Made by a program: the position numbers and the translations under genes
In this document: piece by piece, positions 16,840 to 24,680 of the stretch
Numbering within the stretch: the stretch's first letter is position 1
Layout of the letters: each line of letters starts with the position of its first letter
The notes under the pieces: generated by a model
Told to the model about the DNA's origin: nothing
Seen by the model: the letters and a program-made list of their open reading frames with translations, nothing else
Database searches by the model: none
Source: an uncultured Lachnospiraceae bacterium
GTDB taxonomy: Bacteria; Bacillota; Clostridia; Lachnospirales; Lachnospiraceae
Assembly (NCBI GenBank): GCA_947630485.1
Contig: CANRHU010000033.1
Location: 1 to 36,908, forward strand
Direction of reading: 5' to 3'
Length of the DNA stretch: 36,908 bases

Positions 16840-18402
16840 CTAATCTGACTGAGACTCCGTCTCCCCTCCGGCTTCCGTCTCCGCAGCCGCATCCGCACTG
16901 TCTGCCTGCCGCGAGATCTCTCCGTTTCCGTCCGCGCCGTCTGCCTGCCGACTGCTCTCTCCGGCCCCGTCCGCGCCGTCTGCCTGCCGACTGCTCTCTC
17001 CGGATCCGTCCGCGCTGTCTGCATGCCGGCTGCTCTCTCCGGCTCCGCCCGCGCCGTCCGACTGCCGGCTGTTCTCCCCGGTTCTGTCCGCGCCGTCCGA
17101 CTCATGGGAGGGATTTCCGTCCGCATCCGTACTGTCCGTCCCCGCGGATACATCCGCGATCGACACGCGCAGGGCAGTCGGGCCTATGTAATCAAATCCG
17201 TCCTTCAGCTCCGCGTTCAGCACAATCTGATGTTCCCCCGGCTCCAGCCCGGTCAGATCCGCCGTTATCCGGATCGAACCCGCGTCGATCGTATCCAGAT
17301 CCTCGCTGAGACCCCGGATCTGCAGAATCAGCGCCTGCTCCGCAAATGTATATTCATAGTCAGGATTCCGTCCCAGAAATTCCACACGGTCCAGACGGAA
17401 CTCATACTGTCTGGTCTCCAGGCGCTCCACATGCATGGTTACCGTGACAACCGACGGCTGGTCGGCCACAAGCGAAATATTGTCCGGCAGAAAAGCATTC
17501 AGATCAACTTCCACCACCATATCGCCGGCCGCTCCGTCGATATCGAGGATATCCCCGCTGATCGTAAGCGACGTCATATCGGCCAGGGAAGCTCTCGGTC
17601 CCACTACGGAAATGCTGCGCACGTCGCTCTCCACGCCCGTAAACCGATAACCCGGGGCCACTGTCCCGCTCACAATGAAATCGAGCGTCAGATCCTCCAC
17701 CCGCAGCACGGTCACCCGATAGGATACCTGCTGCTCACTCAGCTGCACCTTATCCCCCAAATCCAAGAGATTTCCGTTGGCGTCATAGAAGCAGACAGGC
17801 GCTTCCCCTGTGATATCCGTGTCAATACCTTCCACATCAATCTCCACGCCCAGGGAACTGATCTGCCCGATCACCGATTCCGCGCCGGTAACGCTGATCC
17901 GGGCCGGTGTCAGCTCAATGCCGCCGAGATCGTATTCCTCCGCCTCGTCGCCGACCGTGCGCACTCCCAGCGCAAACGTCTTCGTCTGAATCGGTTCTGT
18001 CTGAATCCGAACCACTGCCGGGCTGACCGACACCGAACCGCTGACGACCAGAAGCCGCGCCATGTAGGAGGACGGTTCCGCCTGCACGGGAATCGCTCCC
18101 GTCACATCGTACAGCTGTGCCAGATCCGCGTACGCGGCGAAATCGCTCGCCGTCACACGCGCCTCGTCCCTCACATGAATTTTATAGCTGACAGTCACCG
18201 AATTCCGTCCGACCGGCTCATACGTGAGTCCCGCCTCGGTCAGCACATCCGCGTTGGTGAACTCCACCGGAACCGTCTGCGTCACAGTCATCATCGGATT
18301 GGAGACGTTCACCATGATCAGCCAGGTAAACACAGCCAGGATAACGGACAGAATTTTGAGCGTCAAATTATGTGTCAGCATCTGTTTCAGCTTTTCTTTC
18401 AT
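16840..18402 (-). CDS. cdaR: YbbR-domain protein, regulator of CdaA
   Basis: CdaR binds and tunes the diadenylate cyclase CdaA at the membrane. The 520-residue protein has a short cytoplasmic N-terminus, one signal anchor (LKILSVILAVFTWLIMVNVS), and several extracytoplasmic YbbR-like beta repeats. These are recognisable from recurring patterns such as VPVEFTNADVL, TFALGVRTVGDEAEEYDLGG and YRFTGVESDVRSISVVGP. The ATG at 18402 has GGGAGG upstream and lies 35 bases inside the end of cdaA, so the genes are coupled. Unusually, the last 100 residues are about five degenerate 13-residue repeats of the form ADGADGAGESSRQ, hydrophilic and probably disordered. Standard CdaR proteins end soon after the YbbR domains. 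Confidence 0.93.
   Translation of the reverse strand: MKEKLKQMLTHNLTLKILSVILAVFTWLIMVNVSNPMMTVTQTVPVEFTNADVLTEAGLTYEPVGRNSVTVSYKIHVRDEARVTASDFAAYADLAQLYDVTGAIPVQAEPSSYMARLLVVSGSVSVSPAVVRIQTEPIQTKTFALGVRTVGDEAEEYDLGGIELTPARISVTGAESVIGQISSLGVEIDVEGIDTDITGEAPVCFYDANGNLLDLGDKVQLSEQQVSYRVTVLRVEDLTLDFIVSGTVAPGYRFTGVESDVRSISVVGPRASLADMTSLTISGDILDIDGAAGDMVVEVDLNAFLPDNISLVADQPSVVTVTMHVERLETRQYEFRLDRVEFLGRNPDYEYTFAEQALILQIRGLSEDLDTIDAGSIRITADLTGLEPGEHQIVLNAELKDGFDYIGPTALRVSIADVSAGTDSTDADGNPSHESDGADRTGENSRQSDGAGGAGESSRHADSADGSGESSRQADGADGAGESSRQADGADGNGEISRQADSADAAAETEAGGETESQSD
16890..17110 (-). repeat. 39-bp in-frame tandem repeat in the 3' end of cdaR
   Basis: About five imperfect copies of a 39-base unit encode 13-residue blocks (ADGADGAGESSRQ and variants). 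On the plus strand the unit includes CCGTCTGCCTGCCGACTGCT followed by CTCTCCGG. Because the unit is a multiple of three, copy number can change without breaking the frame. Confidence 0.85.
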
Positions 18403-19258
18403 CCTTCTGCCTCCCTCTCCATATTCTGAACCGCTTGCTCTGGCCGGAATCGGAGGCCTTATTGGCCGCCAGCGCCTTGCTCAAGGTCTCCGGATCGCTG
18501 ATCCTTCTCAGCTCTCCGCCCTCTGCCAGGGAGATATGCCCGGTCTCCTCGGACACCACGATCGTCAGGCTGTCCGTCACCTCGCTGATACCCACGGCGG
18601 CACGGTGCCTGGTCCCCAGGTCCTTGCTGATGCTGCCGTTGTCCGAAAGGGGCAGATAGCATGTAGCCGCCGTCACCCGGTTGCCGCGGATCACAACCGC
18701 GCCGTCATGAAGCGGCGTATTATGTTCGAAAATATTGATCAGCAGCTGACTGGTCACCATGCCGTCAATCTCGATACCGGTGCGCTCGATATCCTTCAGG
18801 GAAGCCTCCCTCTCGATCACCATGAGCGCCCCCGTCCTGGCCTTCGCCAGCTCCATGGACGCGCGCACCAGTTCGCTGATGGTCTTCTCCGTAAACCGGG
18901 AATCCGACTGCCGGTCCGCCTCGAACGGCAGAAGGTTTGTAAGCAGGTTCCTGCTTCCCAGCTGCTCCAGCGCGCGCCGCAGCTCCGGCTGGAAAATGAT
19001 GATCAGCGCTGTCGTCGCCACAAAGGCTACGTTCTGCATGATCCAGAGAATCGTATAAAGCTTCAGCATCCAGGCGAACAGCGCGAAGACCAGAATCACC
19101 ACAAGTCCCCGCAGAAGCGTCCACGCGCGCGTGTTCTTAATCCACACCAGGATCTCATAGATCAGAAAGGCAATGATGATGATCTCCAGAATATTCGTCT
19201 TGGTAATCTGTGGCAGAAAAGACAGCCACTCATAAAGCGTTTCCATGATCTGTGCCAC
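18368..19258 (-). CDS. cdaA: membrane diadenylate cyclase
   Basis: CdaA makes the second messenger c-di-AMP from two ATP, controlling potassium and osmolyte balance and cell-wall state. The 296-residue protein has three N-terminal hydrophobic spans (ILEIIIIAFLIYEILVWI, LLRGLVVILVFALFAWML, MQNVAFVATTALIIIFQP). A DisA_N cyclase domain follows, with the catalytic NTPLHDGAVVIRGNRV (DGA motif) and GTRHRAAVGISEVTDS (RHR motif). The tail after about residue 260 is basic and short. The start GTG at 19258 has GGTGGTGAG upstream; an ATG four codons later is the alternative. It is third in the operon, 28 bases after the 318-residue membrane protein gene, and overlaps cdaR. Confidence 0.96.
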   Translation of the reverse strand: MAQIMETLYEWLSFLPQITKTNILEIIIIAFLIYEILVWIKNTRAWTLLRGLVVILVFALFAWMLKLYTILWIMQNVAFVATTALIIIFQPELRRALEQLGSRNLLTNLLPFEADRQSDSRFTEKTISELVRASMELAKARTGALMVIEREASLKDIERTGIEIDGMVTSQLLINIFEHNTPLHDGAVVIRGNRVTAATCYLPLSDNGSISKDLGTRHRAAVGISEVTDSLTIVVSEETGHISLAEGGELRRISDPETLSKALAANKASDSGQSKRFRIWRGRQKDERKAETDADT

Positions 19259-19286
19259 AATCTCACCACCCTATCTTTTATACTTA

Positions 19287-20243
19287 TCACCGGTCTTCCC
19301 GGTTCTCGCCGCGGCCCATCCGCCCGCCATACCGCTGCACCTTCACGTCAGGCAGGGAGATGGCGATCTTCGGCACGGCCTTTACATAGTAATAATAATC
19401 GTCATCCTCAAACTGGACGAACTCCGTCCGCGTGTAATCCACCGCAAACACGAAGAACTGATACACCAGCGCCAAAAGCATCGAAAGCACCAATCCGGCA
19501 AGAAGCTGCCCGATGGGCACGGACACGTCAAACATGAAATCTCCCACAAAGATCGCGGCGGCCTGGGCCAGGGCCCCCACCACAATCGCGATCGACCAGG
19601 CAAAATTGACCGGAAGACGGCGGATCAGATATACCGCCAGGATTCCGACCGCGCAGGTGGCCATCATCACCACCATCAGCCGGTTGGAAAGCAGCGTCTT
19701 GACGATCTGGGCCAGCTGCTCCACCATCCCGAGCGTCGCCTCGCCGCTCAGCGTGCCGATATTCTGCCGGATATACTGCATAATATAGAACAGGGCCACA
19801 CCGCAGCAGACCACCGCCACGGAAGAAAGCCCGCAGGAAAGTCCTACCAGGATCGGAATCGCATACGGGATCTTCAGGTGGAAAAAGATCGGCGTCAGCA
19901 GCAGCAGATAGCTGTCCTCGGGCTGCAGGCCGCTGTAAAGCACGAACACAAACAGCAGAAACACCGCCAGGATCATCGTCATCTCCAGGGAAATGCTGCT
20001 GACGTGGGCCACCAGGAGGATCCCGGCCAGAAACGTCATCACTCCGTAAGGCAGGATGCTGCAGATCAGCGCCAGCACCAGCTCCACCAGGACGCTATTT
20101 AAGCGGGCCATCGCTCCCAGATTGCTGTTCAGCATATGGAACGTGACAAACCCGAACACAAACCGAATAAACGGAGTGATATACACATCGAATCTTGCGT
20201 AAAAACTTTTCAACTTTTCCCGAAATACCCATAACGCAGTCAC
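19287..20243 (-). CDS. polytopic membrane protein of the cdaA operon, unknown
   Basis: The 318-residue protein starts with GTG at 20243, behind AAGGAGG (10-base spacing). It overlaps the upstream stop by 4 bases (GTGA). About eight hydrophobic spans run from residue 20 to 270 (for example LICSILPYGVMTFLAGILLV, MTMILAVFLLFVFVLYSGL, FFHLKIPYAIPILVGLSCG). An acidic/aromatic patch (FEDDDYYYYVKAV) and a short basic cytoplasmic tail (GGRMGRGENREDR) follow. No transporter signature is recognised. The conserved-looking segment after the spans suggests a defined function. Its fixed place directly before cdaA suggests a role in membrane homeostasis or control of CdaA, by context only. Confidence 0.7.
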   Translation of the reverse strand: MTALWVFREKLKSFYARFDVYITPFIRFVFGFVTFHMLNSNLGAMARLNSVLVELVLALICSILPYGVMTFLAGILLVAHVSSISLEMTMILAVFLLFVFVLYSGLQPEDSYLLLLTPIFFHLKIPYAIPILVGLSCGLSSVAVVCCGVALFYIMQYIRQNIGTLSGEATLGMVEQLAQIVKTLLSNRLMVVMMATCAVGILAVYLIRRLPVNFAWSIAIVVGALAQAAAIFVGDFMFDVSVPIGQLLAGLVLSMLLALVYQFFVFAVDYTRTEFVQFEDDDYYYYVKAVPKIAISLPDVKVQRYGGRMGRGENREDR

Positions 20244-20668
20244 GACTTTCGAACCTCCTTGCCCCGCTCTTTTGTCCTGTTCTGAAATTCATATCGTTTC
20301 TCAAGACGCCGCAGCTTGGCCGTGTACACCTTCATTCCCCGCGCCGCGTAGCTGTATCTTCGGAAACATGTTATACATACAATGACCAGATAAACGACAA
20401 GGCCTGCCACGTACCACATGCCGTATCCGACCGCATACTGCCAGATATCCCCAAGGCTTACGATGGAAAGAATATCCTCGATGCTGCACGCCGCGGCCAT
20501 GGCGAGCCCGATCACCCAGCAGAGCGTATATCCCAGAAACGCCTTCAAAAGATTCCGGCTGATATAGTCGCCTTTATAGTACCGTTTGACGAGGGCCAGC
20601 CGTTTTCCTTCTGCCTTCTCAAACATAGCGATTCCTGTCATCAGTTTCAGCTTTTCCTCGTTCAGCAT
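20240..20668 (-). CDS. small membrane protein, first gene of the cdaA operon
   Basis: The 142-residue protein starts with ATG behind AAGAGGTGA. It has two or three hydrophobic spans (AFLGYTLCWVIGLAMAAACS, VGYGMWYVAGLVVYLVIVCI) between a charged N-terminus (LNEEKLKLMTGIAMFEKAEG) and a strongly basic C-terminus (TAKLRRLEKRYEFQNRTKER). No family is recognised. Its last codon overlaps the next start (GTGA, 20240-20243), so the two membrane proteins are probably made in fixed ratio and may form a complex. It follows a likely promoter at 20706-20734 and heads the run leading to cdaA, cdaR, HPr and the polymerase. Confidence 0.7.
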   Translation of the reverse strand: MLNEEKLKLMTGIAMFEKAEGKRLALVKRYYKGDYISRNLLKAFLGYTLCWVIGLAMAAACSIEDILSIVSLGDIWQYAVGYGMWYVAGLVVYLVIVCITCFRRYSYAARGMKVYTAKLRRLEKRYEFQNRTKERGKEVRKS

Positions 20669-20705
20669 GAACTATCACCTCTTAATGCCCATAACATATC
20701 AATTT

Positions 20706-20734
20706 AGTATAACACAGATTTAAAAACTTTGCGA
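20706..20734 (-). promoter_or_regulatory. likely promoter of the cdaA operon
   Basis: On the minus strand a -10 TATACT (20706-20711) sits in an AT-rich gap upstream of the ATG at 20668. The matching -35 region is weak (TCGCAA at 17-base spacing), so only the -10 is convincing. Confidence 0.45.
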
Positions 20735-20841
20735 TAGTCTACAGAAATTTTTCACAGATATTTACAGATATTTTCTTTTCCCATTCAGGCTTCTCATTCA
20801 GGCGCGGACAAAGCGGAAGCAAAATGGAACCGGCCGGAGCG

Positions 20842-20868
20842 AAAAAGAGCAGGCCCGCGGGTCCGCTC
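20842..20868 (-). terminator. intrinsic terminator after the 178-residue gene
   Basis: On the minus strand, GAGCGGACCC pairs with GGGCCTGCTC (hairpin 20847-20868, one mismatch and one G-U), followed directly by TTTTT (20842-20846). It begins at the base after the TGA stop. Confidence 0.75.
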
Positions 20869-21405
20869 TCATTTTTTCTGTCTTCGTTTCTTCGTCTTTT
20901 CCGGAGGAATCACGCCGATCCGGATAAAAATCGGATAGAGATAGCTGGCGCCGAAGGTTCCCAGCTTCTTCGGCCCGCTGATCGGCAGGTCCTCACGGAG
21001 AAGCTTTAAAGCCATGCCAAACGCCAGGTTCACGGTAGAGCGGGTGATGGATTTGTCCTTCCTGCTGACAAACATCTCGTAACCACGAATAGCATATGTA
21101 AACTGCAGGTTCTTAGAGGTTACAAAGGATACATCCTGATAGAGGATCAACGCGTTCCAAAGCAGCGTTTCCGCCTTCGTCTCCTCCGGACTCTCCCCCG
21201 CAAGTTCCCGTGCAATCGCATTCTTAAGCTTTTCCGAAGCCTGCCGTCTTCTCTCTTCCAGCCTTTGGTCCCGCTGCGCGAGACCGTCAGGACATTCCGT
21301 CCGCGCGGCAGGACTTTCGTCCGCAGTTCCGGCAGCATCTGCATGCTGCCGGAAAGAGCCGCCGCACGTCTCCTCCATCTGCTTCGATGATTCATACTCA
21401 CCCAT
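20869..21405 (-). CDS. conserved-looking soluble protein, unknown
   Basis: The 178-residue protein has a good ribosome binding site (GGAGGGGAG) before the ATG at 21405. The first 70 residues are polar and low in complexity. Residues of about 75-165 form a compact helical part (ETLLWNALILYQDVSFVTSK, YEMFVSRKDKSITRSTVNLA, FGASYLYPIFIRIGVI) with well-spaced aromatics and hydrophobics that look conserved. The C-terminus is a basic tail (PPEKTKKRRQKK), which could contact nucleic acid or the membrane. I do not recognise a family, although a DNA- or RNA-binding role fits the charge. It lies downstream of purB in the same direction, separated by a repeat-rich 160-base gap, and ends at a clear terminator. 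Confidence 0.65.
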   Translation of the reverse strand: MGEYESSKQMEETCGGSFRQHADAAGTADESPAARTECPDGLAQRDQRLEERRRQASEKLKNAIARELAGESPEETKAETLLWNALILYQDVSFVTSKNLQFTYAIRGYEMFVSRKDKSITRSTVNLAFGMALKLLREDLPISGPKKLGTFGASYLYPIFIRIGVIPPEKTKKRRQKK

Positions 21406-21475
21406 CGCAAACTCCCCTCCTTCACCGGAGCGCCTGCTGTCCCCTCTGTATCTCCATTCCGTCGTTTTCTGTCTG

Positions 21476-21565
21476 CGGCCGAGCGCCGCAGTTGTCCGGC
21501 TGTATGCTTTACGGCTGTCCGGCCATGCGCTCTACGGCTGTCCGGCCGAACCGGCCGAGCGCCGC
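21476..21565. repeat. intergenic GC-rich repeat block downstream of purB
   Basis: Two copies of CGGCCGAGCGCCGC (21476-21489 and 21552-21565) flank about three imperfect copies of a 22-23-base unit containing GGCTGTCCGGCC. The block lies just past the purB stop and contains nested inverted repeats. No coding frame is supported here. Confidence 0.8.
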
Positions 21566-21566
21566 G

Positions 21567-22997
21567 CTACACGCTGATCTCCGCCTTCATGCCGAGCGCT
21601 TCCCGGTTCACTTCCAGAATGGGCCTCACAATCTCCTCCAGAAACTCCTCAACCTGTCTCGGCGCGCGCCCCACATACAGGGACGGTTCCATGGTCTTTT
21701 TCAGATCGTCCATCGTAAGGCCGAAAGCGGGATCCGCCGCAATCAGCTCCAGAAGGTTATTATCAAGGCCTTTCTCCTTTACATTGCGGCCCGCCTCCAT
21801 GGACAGCTGCCGGATACGCTCATGCAGTTCCTGGCGGTCGCCGCCCGCCTTCACCGCGTCCATCATGATATTCTCCGTCGCCATGAACGGAAGCTCCGCC
21901 CGGAAATGCTTCTCGATAACCTTCGGATACACCACCAGACCGTCCACCACATTCAGATACAGATCCAGGATTCCGTCCACCGCCAGAAATCCCTCCGGAA
22001 TACTCAGGCGTTTGTTGGCGGAATCATCGAGCGTCCGCTCGAACCACTGGGTCGAGGCCACAAGCATCGGGTTTAGGACATCGCTCATCACAAAATTCGC
22101 CAGGGACGCAATCCGCTCGCTGCGCATGGGATTGCGCTTATAGGCCATGGCCGAAGAGCCGATCTGGTTCTTCTCAAAAGGCTCCTCCACTTCCTTCAAA
22201 TGCTGAAGAAGGCGGATATCGTTGGAAAATTTGTGCGCGCTCTGCGCAATCTGAGCCAGGACATTTACCACCCGCGTATCGATCTTGCGGGAATACGTCT
22301 GCCCGGACACCGGATAGCATTCCGCAAAACCCATTTTGCGGGCAATCATCTGATCGGCCAGGCGGCATTTCTCATGGTCGCCGTCAAACAGCTCCAAAAA
22401 GCTGGCCTGAGTGCCCGTGGTTCCCTTGGAGCCCAAAAGCTTCATGCTCCCAAGGACATGATCAAGCTCCTCCAAATCCAGGCAGAGATCATGAAGCCAC
22501 AGGGTGGCCCGCTTCCCCACGGTCGTGGGCTGGGCCGGCTGGAAATGGGTGAAGGCCAGCGTGGGCTGATCCTTATATTTCTCCGCAAACGCGGCCAGCT
22601 CCGCCATCACATTCAGAAGCTTTGCGCGCACCAGGCGCAGTGCCTCAGTCATGATGATAATGTCCGTGTTGTCGCCCACGTAACAGGAAGTCGCTCCCAG
22701 ATGGATGATGCCCTTGGCGTTCGGGCACTGCTGTCCGTACGCGTAGACGTGGGACATGACGTCATGGCGCACCAGGCGCTCCCGCTCCTTCGCCACATCA
22801 TAATTGATATCGTCCTGATGGGCTTTCAGCTCGTCGATCTGCTCCTGGGTAATCGGAAGACCAAGCTCCTTCTCGGTCTCCGCCAGGGCAATCCAGAGCC
22901 TGCGCCAGGTCTTAAACTTCTTGTCCGGGGAGAAAATGTACTGCATCTCCCTGCTGGCATACCGCTCGGAAAGCGGGCTTTGATATCTGTCGTTCAT
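21567..22997 (-). CDS. purB: adenylosuccinate lyase
   Basis: PurB catalyses two steps: cleavage of SAICAR to AICAR in purine synthesis and of adenylosuccinate to AMP. The ATG at 22997 is preceded by GGAGG and gives 476 residues starting MNDRYQSPLSERYASREM. The fumarase/aspartase superfamily pattern is clear: IHLGATSCYVGDNTD, AFTHFQPAQPTTVGKRA, KGTTGTQASFLELF and the signature loop GSSAMAYKRNPMRSERI with the catalytic serine region. The long C-terminal domain is present and length fits the eukaryote-like/Clostridial PurB class. It is third in the purC-purF-purB order, separated from purF by a 200-base region holding unusual inverted and direct repeats. Confidence 0.96.
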   Translation of the reverse strand: MNDRYQSPLSERYASREMQYIFSPDKKFKTWRRLWIALAETEKELGLPITQEQIDELKAHQDDINYDVAKERERLVRHDVMSHVYAYGQQCPNAKGIIHLGATSCYVGDNTDIIIMTEALRLVRAKLLNVMAELAAFAEKYKDQPTLAFTHFQPAQPTTVGKRATLWLHDLCLDLEELDHVLGSMKLLGSKGTTGTQASFLELFDGDHEKCRLADQMIARKMGFAECYPVSGQTYSRKIDTRVVNVLAQIAQSAHKFSNDIRLLQHLKEVEEPFEKNQIGSSAMAYKRNPMRSERIASLANFVMSDVLNPMLVASTQWFERTLDDSANKRLSIPEGFLAVDGILDLYLNVVDGLVVYPKVIEKHFRAELPFMATENIMMDAVKAGGDRQELHERIRQLSMEAGRNVKEKGLDNNLLELIAADPAFGLTMDDLKKTMEPSLYVGRAPRQVEEFLEEIVRPILEVNREALGMKAEISV

Positions 22998-23018
22998 GAA
23001 AACCTCCATGTATAAATT

Positions 23019-23188
23019 GTGCAAGCACGACGCGGCTTGACGCGTTTCTTCCTGCGTTCCTTCTGCTCCGCAGTGCACAGCTCAAAAACCGCAGGTTTTT
23101 GAGCTGTACGGGCTACGCCCTATGTATGTACGGATACGTCAGACCGCTTACGTGCAAGCACGACGCGGCTTGACGTATCCGTACATAC
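23019..23188. repeat. intergenic palindromic repeat element between purF and purB
   Basis: Three nested structures are present. A 24-base direct repeat, GTGCAAGCACGACGCGGCTT plus GACG, occurs at 23019-23042 and 23152-23175. A perfect 14-bp stem with a 3-base loop lies at 23077-23107 (core AGCTCAAAAACC). A perfect 18-bp inverted repeat, GTATGTACGGATACGTCA, lies at 23124-23141 with its complement at 23171-23188. No coding frame fits. Confidence 0.85.
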
Positions 23189-23201
23189 GCACTGCTTATG
23201 C

Positions 23202-24644
23202 CTAGCGCAGGTATTCCCCTCTGATATCTTCCGTGGGCGGCGCGATCGGGTAATCGCCGGTGAAGCAGGCGGTGCAGATCGGCAGGCCCTCGGCCATTTC
23301 TTTTAAGCGCTCCACCCGCAGATAAGACAGGGAGTCCGCGCCGATCAGGAAGCGGATCTCATCCAGGGTCTTGCCGTGGGCGATCAGCTGCTCCTCTGAC
23401 GGAATGTCCGTGCCGAAGTAGCAGGGATGCAGAAACGGCGGCGCACTGACCTTCACATGCACCTCCTTCGCCCCGGCCTCGCGAAGCATCCTCACGATCT
23501 GATGGCTGGTGGTGCCGCGGACGATGGAATCGTCGATCATAATGACCCGCTTGCCCTCCACGGCCTCCTTTAACACGTTCAGCTTCACGCGCACCGCCGA
23601 GACCCGGTTGCTCTGCTTGGGTTTGATAAAAGTCCGGCCCACGTAAGTATTCTTCACAAAGGCCGTGCCGTAGGGAATCCCGGATTCCAGCGCGTAGCCA
23701 AGGGCCGCCGCATTGCCGGATTCCGGAACGCCCACCACCAGATCCGCGTCCACCGGCGAATCCTTCGCCAGACAACGGCCCGCGTAGATCCGGGAATGAT
23801 AGACGCTGACGCCGTCGAAGACCGTGTCCGGTCTCGCAAAATAAATATATTCAAACACGCACCTCGCCTGCCGCCCCGCATCCGGAAAACACATGCTGCG
23901 GTCCGACTCAATGCCGTCCTTTGTGATCGCAACCACCTCTCCCGGCTCCACGTCGCGGATGAACTCCGCCCCGATCGTGGCCAGCGCGCAGGTCTCCGAG
24001 GTCAGGATATAGGCGTTGTCCTTTTTCCCGATGCACAGAGGTTTGAATCCAAACGGATCCCTCGCACCGATCAGCTTCCGCGGGCTCATGATCACCAGCG
24101 AATAAGCGCCGGACAGCTTCTTCATGGCCTTCGCCACCGCCTCCTGCACATTCTTCGAACCGATCCGCGCCCGCGCGATGAGATAAGCGATGACCTCCGA
24201 ATCGATCGTCGTCTGAAAAATGGCCCCTGTGTACGCCAGCTCCCGCCGAAGCTGCGGCACGTTGACCAGATTGCCGTTGTGGGCCAGAGCCAGGGTTCCT
24301 TTTATATAGTTAAGAACCAACGGCTGCGCGTTTTCCCGCGTGCTGCTGCCCGCTGTGGAATACCGCACATGGCCCACGCCGATATTGCCGTGAAGCGCCT
24401 CCAGCGTCTCCGGCAGAAACACCTCATTGCACAGTCCCATTCCCTTGTGGACGCGGACCGAATGCTTGGGGCCCTCGGTATCGCTGACCGCAATGCCGCA
24501 GCTCTCCTGTCCCCGGTGCTGCAGGGCAAATAAACCATAATAGATGGTGGAGGCGACTTCTCCACCATCTAAATCATACATTCCGAAGATGCCGCACTCC
24601 TCGTGCAGCTTATCGTCCGAGTTCCAGATATTTTCCATTTCCAT
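23202..24644 (-). CDS. purF: amidophosphoribosyltransferase
   Basis: PurF commits PRPP to purine synthesis by adding ammonia from glutamine. I choose the ATG at 24644 (AAGGTGG upstream), giving 480 residues starting MEMENIWNSDDKLHEECGIFG. The glutaminase nucleophile is the Cys in ECGIFG, preceded by a short propeptide, as in the Bacillus-type enzyme. Ntn-hydrolase features follow (YYGLFALQHRGQESCGIA, VGHVRYSTAGSS, ALAHNGNLVN). The PRPP-binding motif is VIMIDDSIVRGTT. Cysteines matching the 4Fe-4S ligands appear in ARCVFEYIYFARPD, HPCYFGTDIPS and ICTACFTGDYP, so an oxygen-sensitive cluster is likely. It follows purC by 36 bases. Confidence 0.97.
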   Translation of the reverse strand: MEMENIWNSDDKLHEECGIFGMYDLDGGEVASTIYYGLFALQHRGQESCGIAVSDTEGPKHSVRVHKGMGLCNEVFLPETLEALHGNIGVGHVRYSTAGSSTRENAQPLVLNYIKGTLALAHNGNLVNVPQLRRELAYTGAIFQTTIDSEVIAYLIARARIGSKNVQEAVAKAMKKLSGAYSLVIMSPRKLIGARDPFGFKPLCIGKKDNAYILTSETCALATIGAEFIRDVEPGEVVAITKDGIESDRSMCFPDAGRQARCVFEYIYFARPDTVFDGVSVYHSRIYAGRCLAKDSPVDADLVVGVPESGNAAALGYALESGIPYGTAFVKNTYVGRTFIKPKQSNRVSAVRVKLNVLKEAVEGKRVIMIDDSIVRGTTSHQIVRMLREAGAKEVHVKVSAPPFLHPCYFGTDIPSEEQLIAHGKTLDEIRFLIGADSLSYLRVERLKEMAEGLPICTACFTGDYPIAPPTEDIRGEYLR

Positions 24645-24680
24645 GGTCTGATACCACCTTCGCCGGTCTGCCACACACCC

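Noticed and set aside
16840-17110. CRISPR-like array in the cdaR tail or other repeat blocks
   Set aside because: The repeats are contiguous, in frame and degenerate, with no unique spacers between constant repeats.
17023-18429. 468-residue plus-strand frame opposite cdaR
   Set aside because: Antisense to a well-identified YbbR protein; no start signal or domain.
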